From Channa striata (Eukaryota; Chordata; Actinopteri; Anabantiformes; Channidae), in the NCBI GenBank assembly GCA_033026295.1, contig CM065185.1:6634001-6698000 (forward strand): a DNA stretch of 64,000 nt, given 5' to 3'. Position 1 is the stretch's first letter. Each line of letters begins with the position of its first letter. Positions 24,294 to 33,435 of the stretch are shown here, piece after piece. Below the pieces are notes generated by a model, which saw only the letters and a list, made by a program, of their open reading frames with translations, ran no database searches and had not been told where the DNA came from. The position numbers were made by a program, and so were the translations under genes.

Positions 24294-27216
24294 ATGCCGG
24301 TGGATCTGAACGGATACTGGAAAATGGTCTCCAACGAAAACTTCGAGGCGTATATGAAGGCTCTCGGTGAGTTCGCCGAGGGCGGCCGGTGCTGGTAACG
24401 TAATTCCGTAACGTGACCTGTAACTCACTTCACATTTTACCTTGGCACCTGTCGCAGATGTCAACGTTGCCATCAGAAAAATCGCCAACTTGCTGAAGCC
24501 CGACAAGGACATCACCCAGGACGGGGACCACATGATCATCAAGACCCTCAGCACCTTCAAAAACTACAACATGGATTTCTATGTGGGCAAGGAGTTCGAG
24601 GAGGATCTGACTGGAGTGGACGAGAGGAAATGCATGGTGAGTAGGTCTGTGTGCATGGTGAGTAGGTCTGTGTGCATGGTAAGTAGGTCTGTGTGCATGG
24701 TGAGTAGGTCTGTCTGCATGGTGAGTAGGTCTGTGTGCATGGTGAGTAGGTCTGTCTGCATGGTGAGTAGGTCTGTGTGCATGGTGAGTAGGTCTGTCTG
24801 CATGGTGAGTAGGTCTGTCTGCATGGTGAGTAGGTCTGTGTGCATGGTGAGTAGGTCTGTGCATGGTGAGTAGGTCTGTCTGCATGGTGCTCGGTTTGAA
24901 AAGGCCTGTCAAAAACACTGGAGTTTAATGGCACTGATGCAGGTGTGGGGACACATCTGCAGCTGGTCTAAACAGACTTTTCTTGCTTATGAAACTTTCC
25001 TCAAACTTTCCAGTCTTGTCATTGCCTTGATGTAAAGAAAGGCCAACCACCTCCGATAGTGCAGCAAAAAGCTGGAAGAGGCTCACATTTGTCTAATCAG
25101 TTTGTGACACTGAATACTTAATGGGATCAAAGATTATCTGTGGTCCCCTTTGAAAACCCTTTTTTGTATGCTGATAGGCTGATTATAGATAAGCTATAAG
25201 CTGTTTGGAGGGTGGCTGAAAGAGAAGGTAAGTGTGTGTGTGTGTGTGTGTCCGTGCGTGCAGATTTGATCAGAATAATTATGGTAAGAGGGATGAAAGA
25301 TAATTAAACCTCACTCAGAATATTTATATTTATGAGAGGAAGCATACACCTACTTTGTTAAATTTTAATACACCATCCACTCATGCTATATGTGGTTTAT
25401 CACACATGCCTCAATTTGACCTGTGACCCTGATGCAGACCACTATCACCTGGGAGGGGGACAAGCTGGTGTGTGTGCAGAAGGGAGAAATTGAAGGAAGA
25501 GGCTGGACGCACTGGGTGGAGGGAGACGAGCTTCATTTGGTAAGAAAACATCAGTTCTCTCCATGAATATTAATGTACGCAATTTGAACACTTTAATCCG
25601 AATCCAAAATACCTCCTAGCAGTGTATGTGCAGTGCATGTATTTTTATGTGACTCCAGTGGGTGGCCACTAGCTCTAGCAGGAGTAACATTATACATGTG
25701 AGCTGCATGCACACATGGAAAGCAGGTTATGAAAGTTAGAAGTCCTATAACTCGCTTAAAGCCAAACAGATCATATTATTTTCAAATAGAGAAATAGAGT
25801 ACATCTGAGACTGGATAAACCATAAATATTTGAGTCTCCAGTGTTGCTCCAAAACCATCAGAAAGATTGAAGCTAAATAATGCAAAATTAAAACTATGTA
25901 TATTTGGAATGAAAACTTGATGCGTCCAGTGATGCAGCACATATCAACCTTGTTATTATCTTGACTTTGCAAATCTAATCATTGTTACAAGGACTTCAGT
26001 AACTTATAAAAAAAAAAAACATCTCCACTGTGAAATTCACAGTGTCCCCCATTGTGGCCTATAATGAAAGCATTAGCATCTGAAAAGACTTTAAAGTAAT
26101 GACTAGTACATTACCATTTTCATTAGCTCAGCATTATCAGATTTCCTCTGTATGATTACTGCTATCAAAGCTAAGCAAAAATAATCTCCCAAATTATTTG
26201 GTTTAAGTGATGCCAACAGATGTTTTCAATCAGCCACCATGAAATTAGTTATTAGTGTAAGCTCCCCAGAGCTGGATGAGGATTTTTAAATGTAGAGCAA
26301 CAGTGGTCTCTACTGGTCGAAAATACATTACAAATGGACCCAAGACTGTTCAAAAACTGTAGTTGCCCTGTCCCACTAGTTCTCAGTCCTGGTGCTCAGG
26401 GACGTCTTCTCTGCATTACTCACTGCCGGCTACCTGGATCAGGTGTGTTCAGGGAATAAGAGGCTGGAAGATACCTGTTCACGTTGTCCTCCCCCTCTCC
26501 CCCCTCATTCCAGTTTCTCATTGACTGAATACATGTGATCCAGGTAATTACCAGTGGGTAAGAGAAGGACAGTTGGCAGATCATCAAGCAGATCAGGGTT
26601 AAGAACCACTATCCTATACGACCATTTGTCTCCATTTTGGGTGATTTGGAAATGCTTTAAGATAAGTTGAAGTTCTGAAGAATTTCTTTAAGATATGAAA
26701 ATCCCTTGTTTCTAAACTAATTTGAAGAACCACAAAGTGAAAAGTTGAAATAAACTTGTATTGTTGAGACACACAATTTACACAGGGAAGCAGTGAACAG
26801 TAAAAACAGAATAGAATACATTACAAATACTTAAATTATATAAAAGGCATCAAATACAATGTTGGTCATTCTTATATTCCTCCTCTGACAGTTGCTGTCA
26901 TGAACATTGTTCTTTGGTCATGGGTGCTTATCTGGGATTGTAGCATCAAGGCAAAGGTGCAGGTTGTGCTTAGTCAGTAATTACAGTGATTCCAAATCGG
27001 TCAACGCATAGATTTTATTGTTTAGTAAAAACCTAAATAATTTAATAACCCAATACACACAATACAAAAATCTATGTTGTATATTAGGTACTGTTCTCCT
27101 CCTGGTCATTCCTGTTTGTCTAAGATTCAGTCCCAAACCTTAATATTGTCTACTGTCATCAACAGGAGCTGAGAGCTGCAGGAGCTGTTTGCAAGCAGGT
27201 CTTCAAGAAGACCTAA
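24294..27216 (+). CDS. rbp1: Retinol-binding protein 1 (cellular, CRBP1)
   Basis: This is a cytosolic carrier of all-trans-retinol, of the intracellular lipid-binding protein (FABP/CRABP) family. It delivers retinol to LRAT and retinol dehydrogenases. Exons are 24294-24366, 24458-24636, 25438-25539 and 27166-27216. Their coding lengths of 73, 179, 102 and 51 nt follow the four-exon pattern of the family. The product is 134 aa (human 135), starting MPVDLNGYWKM, with TLSTFKNY and GKEFEEDLTG in the barrel and VCVQKGE carrying the retinol-contacting glutamine. It ends VCKQVFKKT. The 5' splice site of exon 2 (TGCATG|GTGAGT at 24637) is the first unit of a 21-bp tandem repeat, so the intron begins with about eleven further copies of the same donor (see the minisatellite entry). 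A poly(A) signal lies at 27366. Confidence 0.97.
24631..24890 (+). repeat. 21-bp minisatellite duplicating the rbp1 exon 2 splice donor
   Basis: The unit TGCATGGTGAGTAGGTCTGTG/C is repeated head to tail: twelve units plus a partial thirteenth. Units start at 24631, 24652, 24673, 24694, 24715, 24736, 24757, 24778, 24799, 24820, 24841, 24860 and 24881. The first six bases of unit 1 are the last two codons of exon 2 (Cys-Met), and every full unit carries the donor junction ATG|GTGAGT (ATG|GTAAGT in unit 3). The last base alternates G/C in units 3-8. Unit 11 is 19 bp, two bases short. Because 21 is a multiple of three and the unit has no stop, reading through adds VSRSVCM per unit. Confidence 0.97.
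26368..26615. mobile_element. MITE-like non-autonomous DNA element (candidate)
   Basis: The segment is bounded by tagttctcagtcctggt on the left and agggttaagaaccact on the right, imperfect inverses of each other. It carries internal gatcaggtgtgttcagg, as seen in small fish DNA elements of this look. It lies in rbp1 intron 3. Family assignment and the exact ends are uncertain. Confidence 0.5.
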
Positions 27217-27365
27217 TCTGGCTCTCATCGAACAAGGCGGTGCCCCCAGCTGAGACACACCAGACACATCCAGTGCCTCTGACGAACTAGCCAACTTCCC
27301 TTTGTTCTATTCGTCTCTAGACATACGGTTTCCATCTACACATTTGTCATGAATGTCTTGGTTAT

Positions 27366-27371
27366 AATAAA
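27366..27371 (+). terminator. rbp1: rbp1 poly(A) signal
   Basis: AATAAA lies 150 bases after the rbp1 stop codon. It is the first canonical signal downstream. Confidence 0.6.
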
Positions 27372-29754
27372 CACAGTACATACATACAAATGTTACTTTA
27401 CATTTTACATTCCTTTAAACCTGTTGCCTTACTCTGCCAAAGCTAATTCAAATACAGCACAGTAAGGGACAGAGCAGTGTGTGTGTATCATGTAATATCA
27501 CAAAATATTGGTACTGTGCAGTGGGGAGGTTATGAACAAAGTGAAGAGAACAGTAATCTGACTAGTTAGTCCTCTGAAAGTTTTTGTTTCTGGATGGAAA
27601 ATAAAGATATAAGTTTAGTTTAAAAAACTGTGAGCTTATGAGCTACTAGTGCTTATAGGCTCCACGAGGGTTGTCATATTTGATGCATATATCCTTCCCA
27701 ATTCGTTTGGGACTGTGGAACTGACAACAAAATCAATCATTCAATCAATAAACGAAACAGTGCTCAACAATGTCGTGTCATTTTGCTGAGAGGTTTATTA
27801 TCTTTATTTTCTGATCCAGATCGACCCCTGAATGTATTCACTGAAGTTTGGTGCTAGCAGCATGTTCGATTCACAAAAACACGTTCACGCTCACACTGAT
27901 GTGTGCAGGGCCCGATCACTTGTCAGCCAGTGCCCTGTCACGGAGCAGCGGGTAATTTTCGTTAGCTACAGCTGTAAGCTGTCCAGCTCACTTGTGCATT
28001 AATTTCTGCTGCTCACCCTGCTGTTCGGCCTCCTGCTGCTTCTTGTGCATTTTCACCCCTCCACCACCACCCCCTCATCTACCTGCAGGCTCTGTTTATT
28101 TATGGTTCCTCAGGGGGTTGCTATTGATCTCTCTCTGGTCTCGCTTTGGCCGGTTAAAAAAAATTGGGCTTTCAGGAAGGAGTCCAGACAGCAATTGACG
28201 CCCGAGTGAAATCTACATTTGTGCTTTTCTTCAAAAAACTTTTTTCTTCTGAATTTGTAGGCTGACTGGCTGAATGTCGGCTGCGCAGCTCTCGTTTTGA
28301 TGATTAGTACAAGACAGAAGAATTTTTTAACATGCAAAATGGGTTTTGCTTATAGGTTTTACTGCACAGAATCATATACGTGGAGAGTTAATCATGAAGG
28401 TTGCTTTTCCAGATTGCTGCCAGCTTCATCTGCATGGCTCAGGTTTCCCCACTGACAGCACTCTCTTCTAGCTGGTGTGTCACATTAATGCAGCGCTCCA
28501 AGCGCTGCTCTGCATTTATGACATTTTTTGTCCTTTTTTCTCACTTGGTTTATAATAAGAGTTTTTCCACCAACAGACCAAGACAAATTCCTTGTAGGTG
28601 AAAAACCGACTAGTAATAAACTTCTAATTCTAACACTCATCTGATGAAGGTGGAGAGCTTCTCTGAGCTCACCTTAAATCAGAGTCCAGACATAAGAGCA
28701 GGATGCTGGCACATTACAACAGGCCTTTAAGCCAATCATGATTTAATCATGAGCTTTTAAGGGAAGTAGCAGACCTTTTGTCTCCAGAAGTTGTGTTCTA
28801 CTATCCGTGTGCATGGCATTCAAGTTCACAGTGGGACTGGTTGGCTCTGCCACTCCCAGTACAAACCACTAACAAATGTCAGGGCAAAAACAGAATAAAT
28901 GACAGTCGCTAAAAGTGATGGATCGGCACCAAACCGTGTCATAATAAATCTGCTGGGCCTGTGAGAGGTGACGCCATTCTCTAGCCCTAATCTACAGTAC
29001 CTTTAAATTTAAGCTGCTTTTAATATGTCCTGTGACCCCAACAAAGGGTAAATACTTGGGGACTTGACTAAACCTCGTCTACATCGTCTCTGCTTGGACT
29101 AAGCTGCCGCTGCCAGCTCTAATGGATTGATAGTTAGATTCACTGGCTGCTCAGCAGACCGGTCATTATCCCTGCTTATCTAGTTCCATTAATCCTACTA
29201 GTGCAAGTTATATCAGTAAATTACCACCCTCCGTCTCCCTCTTTAACCTGTTCCTGAACTCCATCCAAATACTTGGCAGCATGACCTAGTATGACATCCA
29301 GTTTGTATTTGTTCAGGTTAAGCAACAGTGGCTGGTCCAGCTTTTTTTCCAGTAGCCCTGTGCTCAACACAACCTTGCATACCAGGTTAAATTTATTCCA
29401 GCCACCCGCATGCTAACAGGCTAACATCAGCTAACTCCATTCTGAGTTACACAGGCGGGTCTTAAATTCTTAGCAATCTCCTAAGGGACTATTGATTGTT
29501 TTCCTAACGCCCTAAATCTGCCCATTTGCCAGCCTCTCCCTGCATTTATCAGCTCCGAATCATGCCTGTTCAAAGTTGCCTGCTGTATAAAATGTCACCC
29601 TGAAAACAAACAATCTCATCACTAATTTAAAATATTTCGAACAAGAAGTTATAGATTCATATTCACATTATTTGGATTATTATCTTTTAAAATTAAAGTA
29701 CCTGTTTTTACTTTTCTATTTAAAGTGTGTTTTTGTTTTCAGGTATTATTCTGG

Positions 29755-29850
29755 ACGCTGAATGATTAAAGCACACACCACATAACTGCAGCACCCTGGG
29801 TTTGAGTCCAACCAGGGTCCTGTGCTGCATGTCTTTCTTCTCCTACATTT
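29755..29850 (+). mobile_element. tRNA-derived SINE head fragment (second family)
   Basis: The order is gattaaagcacacaccac, then gcaccctgggtttgagtcc (a B-box-like GGTTTGAGTCC), then gggtcctgtgctgcatgtc. This matches the 5' part of a common teleost tRNA SINE that differs from the family at 7481. It is truncated after about 95 bases, upstream of rbp2. Confidence 0.6.
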
Positions 29851-30060
29851 AAAAAAATAGTCTAAAATGAAATTGAACTTATATAACCTGCATGGTCAAA
29901 GTTCAAACACTGGTTCAGCATTTAGCAGAAAATGGTCAAATAAAGAAGAGACACTGCTGGCAAATGCTACAGGATAGCTTCTCCTGTCTGTACATTGAAG
30001 TGAAGTGTACACATGTGTTAAAAGGTGCATGCGAAACAGAAGGTGCCCCCATCAGTTTCT

Positions 30061-30084
30061 GTGTGTGTGTGTGTGTGTGTGTGT
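30061..30084 (+). repeat. (GT)12 microsatellite
   Basis: Twenty-four bases of uninterrupted GT repeat, about 165 bases upstream of the rbp2 TATA box. Confidence 0.95.
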
Positions 30085-30247
30085 ATTTGTGTGGGCACTC
30101 TTACAACGTCCTTTGTAACCTCCCAATGATTGTGTAGAGAAAAAAAGAGCCTTCCCCCTCCAGCTCCAAAACAACTGACGCTGCCAATCCCCTTCAAGCC
30201 ATAAACTCACGTATCAATAGTTCTCTGCCCTCAGGTCCCTGGACTCA

Positions 30248-30254
30248 TATAAAA
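30248..30254 (+). promoter_or_regulatory. rbp2: rbp2 TATA box
   Basis: TATAAAA in the context catataaaagccgg lies 81 bases before the rbp2 ATG. That would place transcription start near 30280 and give a short leader of roughly 50 nt. A strong TATA box fits a tissue-restricted (intestinal) gene and contrasts with the TATA-less CG-rich promoters of copb2, dvl3 and ap2m1. Confidence 0.75.
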
Positions 30255-30328
30255 GCCGGAGGAAGGCCGTGCACCTTCCCCCTCCTCACTCTGTCTCCCG
30301 TTTACACATAACAGTGTCAGCTGCCACC

Positions 30329-32089
30329 ATGCCTGCAGACTTCAGTGGGAAATGGATACTGGAAAGCAATGAGAAATTTGAGGATTATTTAAAAGCATTA
30401 AGTAAGAAACCTACATTCACCAAGTTTAATTTTGATTTAGTGATGTTGTTTTTTTAAAATAGCTTTTCAACAGAGTGTGATAGGTTGGTTAAGATGCATA
30501 AGTAACAGTCATCCAATTTCACGCTCTCAGTGCTTCTGTTAAGACGGTGGCTTTCTGTCCTGCTTCATTCTACCTTGGAGCTAATGTAAAAATGTAGCAG
30601 TGGTTAGTAATGCAACTATACAGTGTTGTTAAATTTAAATTTTATTTTTGAATGTAATTTTTGATGATGGGCAAAATTCAAGAACTAGTTTCCCTGTAAA
30701 AAGGGTATTTATGGGTAAACATAAAAGTGAATAAAAGTCTGCATTACCTTTCACTTTTCTGTAAAATTACAATGCATGACTTCATTTTGACTGCCCTGCA
30801 TAATTTGTCTTTTTTGGTCCCAGACATTGACTTTGCTACAAGAAAAATTGCCATCTCCTTATCTCAGACCAAAGTGGTTGTCCAAGATGGAGATAAGTTT
30901 GAATTCAAAACACTGAGCACCTTCAGAAATTATGAGCTTGCCTTCACTGTAGGGGTGGAGTTTGATGAGTATACCAAGGGACTAGACAACAGAAACGTCA
31001 AGGTGGGTTGACCTTCATTGTATGGAGTCCTTGAAATGACAAGAGTCAGTGATATTTTCACCTGGTCACTCCCTATTTTCATTTAATTGCCTATATGATA
31101 ATTGGGTTTAAATACAGGCAACAGTTGGTCATGTGTTGAAAACAATTAAACCTTCACTAGTGGAAAGAACTCTTTAAAGGACGTCTTTACCCATTTTCAA
31201 CTTGCTTCCTGTAGTTCTAGGTTTTAGGCAAGAAGTAGTGAGATATTTCAAACAGTAAAGGCAGAGGGAAGTTTCATAATATATAAAAAATGTATTCCTT
31301 AAAATAGGAAAACAGGAAGCAAATTGAAAATTAAAGTCTTCTTTTACTCTTCTTTTACAATTTATGATGATATGTGACCACTTATTTAAATTTAAATTTA
31401 TAAAATGACTGGAATTCAATGGTAATGCATAGTATGTTTACATAATAGTATAATCTACTTATCCATTTATTCATATAGGTGTTATTCATAACTATCAAAT
31501 TATGTACAGTTTATTACTTTTTAATCCCACACTGACTCTGACTTGCATTTTTTGTTCACAAAATGTAAATTGAATCATTAAAAAAACATATTTTAATCTG
31601 TGATAATTACAGTGATCTAATGGCAGTGATCTTCAGAAAAGTAAAGTGACCTAAAATTAGCCATGCAAGACATGGGTGCAGGCAATTCTAGTGACAGGCT
31701 TTTATTTAAAAAAAGAAAAAGAAGACAGAGAATATCAACATGTAAAAAAAAATGCATGTATATATCATCTTGTAGAGTCTAGTGACCTGGGAAGGGGACA
31801 AGCTGGTGTGCACTCAGAAAGGTGATAAGAAAGGCCGTGGCTGGAAACACTGGATCGAAGGAGACAAACTGTTTCTGGTGGGTTAAAGATATATCTTTTA
31901 TCTGTCGTTTGAATAATTACCACACATTTAAACCACAACAATTTTGATGGATTAAAGAGAAGTGTGTGGAATTGTAGTGTATTGCTTCTTTCCGTTCTCC
32001 ACAATATTAACAAGATTGTGTTCCTTTACTTACAGGAGCTCACATGTGAAGATGTAGTTTGTTATCAGGTGTTCAAAAAAAGAGAATGA
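30329..32089 (+). CDS. rbp2: Retinol-binding protein 2 (cellular, CRBP2)
   Basis: This is a cytosolic retinol/retinal carrier, in vertebrates mainly of enterocytes, of the FABP/CRABP family. Exons are 30329-30401, 30824-31002, 31776-31877 and 32036-32089. The first three coding lengths (73, 179, 102) are identical to rbp1, as expected of a tandem duplicate, and the product is 135 aa. It begins MPADFSGKWILESNEKF. Residues IDFATRKIA, TFRNYELAFTVGVEFDEYTKGLDNR and WEGDKLVC are RBP2-type rather than RBP1-type. TQKG keeps the retinol-contacting glutamine, and the end VCYQVFKKRE is close to that of human RBP2. The ATG has a good context (gccaccATG). A TATA box lies at 30248 and paired AATAAA signals at 32154 and 32163. 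Which teleost paralogue this is (rbp2a or rbp2b) cannot be settled from this window. Confidence 0.95.
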
Positions 32090-32153
32090 AAGAAAACATC
32101 TGTTGTTTGTTTTCATTTGCTGTTAACAAAGCTACTTGCTCCTCATACTGATG

Positions 32154-32168
32154 AATAAAATTAATAAA
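32154..32168 (+). terminator. rbp2: rbp2 poly(A) signals (two)
   Basis: AATAAA occurs at 32154 and again at 32163, 65 and 74 bases after the stop, giving a very short 3' UTR. Confidence 0.75.
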
Positions 32169-32179
32169 GATGCTTTGTA

Positions 32180-33160
32180 GACAGAGTACTGTGTGTCATG
32201 TGTGAATAGAGACAAACCTGAGACAAACGATCATGAAAAGGAAAAGTACTTCTTGACGTATGTTGGCTGCTAGGTAAATATAACTTATATCAAAATTTAA
32301 TCAGACTAAATTCCGAAATTGCATTAATAATCAAGAGAGTGCAAGAGTGCCCATGTGTGCACACATGTAGTGAGTGTAGTAGTAACATGGTCACATCTTA
32401 ATATTACAGAATGGATTACTGAATAAACTTTTTAGGAGTTGTGGGTGGACCAAACCTATGCTTGAATTGCCATCTGCTGGGAACATATGGTAGTTTTCCT
32501 GGAAACAGTATAATGGTATACGAGTACCAGCACTGCATTCAGGTTGACACCTCTGAACGCTATGAGATTAGTATATGAGAATAATCCAAATTGTATACCA
32601 AATGTTTGTAGTAGGTCACTTTTTTGCATGATTGATATTAGAGCTACTATTACCGTGACTACTATAATTAGGATCTCAAGAAATAAACAAATGAAAGGAT
32701 TTAAACCCTTTAAATCTGTAAATTCTATGAACAGAGTGATTTTTAATTTATCACTATGTAGCAAAGCCTGCTTCAAGATAGTACATCATAAAGTACAGCA
32801 AGTTTAGTTCAGCTACATGGTTTAATTGTTTATTTACATATTGACATGTGTTCATTTAAATTCCCTAATATGTCCCCTTGGTTACCCCCAGCCCAGAGGC
32901 AAATAGGCTTATAGTACATGATGTAATAATAGTATTCCTAACCTTCTTCACTGACTTATTAAACACTAGAATCTGTTTGACCTCTGAAATTCTGCCCAGC
33001 AGCCTAATGTAGGACATGTAGCCCATTTATTCCGGGTGCTCCAGTTCTACACACTTGACTTCCGTAGTCAGCAGTAACATCACACTGCAAATTAAAAGTC
33101 CAGCATCCAAAAAGTGAATTTTATATTTTCAGGTTATAATGACAGAAAACCTTTGACATA
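32180..33160. other. rbp2-copb2 intergenic region
   Basis: AT-rich spacer of about 1 kb between the rbp2 poly(A) site and the copb2 promoter. I recognise no gene or repeat in it. Confidence 0.5.
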
Positions 33161-33161
33161 C

Positions 33162-33334
33162 TGACGTCCGTTTTCCATGGCTGAAGAGGCCTCCAACGTC
33201 ACATACGTGTTTCTGTCCCTGTGGCACATCATCCGGTCACAACACGAACAGCAGCAGCTGCACAAGCAACTTGTCACGTCATCATTTTCAGATCGCAACT
33301 CTCGCGAGACTGACTTCCAGGAAGTTCCACGTCA
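33162..33334 (+). promoter_or_regulatory. copb2: copb2 promoter: TCTCGCGAGA element and ACGT-core sites
   Basis: The palindrome TCTCGCGAGA (33300-33309) is a known element of TATA-less promoters of broadly expressed genes. Around it lie TGACGTC at 33162, AACGTCA at 33195, TCACGTCA at 33274 and CCACGTCA at 33327. On the minus strand the last two read TGACGTGA and TGACGTGG, like the sites bound by CREB3-family, ATF6 and XBP1 factors. Transcription probably starts between the palindrome and the ATG at 33436. Confidence 0.5.
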
Positions 33335-33435
33335 GTATCCAGGCTGCTGTTCAGAGGGATCGCTAATTTCACACCGCGACTGCAACTGTTCTCAACAATC
33401 GATCGCCTCTTATTGTGACAACACGGGGATAAAAT

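Larger units (their letters stand above)
27380..30240. other. rbp1-rbp2 intergenic region
   Basis: This is the spacer between the tandem retinol-binding-protein genes. It contains a tRNA-like SINE head at 29755-29850 and a (GT)12 run at 30061-30084. The rest shows nothing I recognise. Its 3' end holds the rbp2 promoter. Confidence 0.5.

Noticed and set aside
24430..24934. Long open frames through the 21-bp array on both strands (repeats of TDLLTMH, YSPCTQT and HHADRPT)
   Set aside because: They exist only because the unit length is a multiple of three and lacks stops on several frames. They have no start context, no homology and no splice support. Only the plus frame continuous with rbp1 exon 2 matters.
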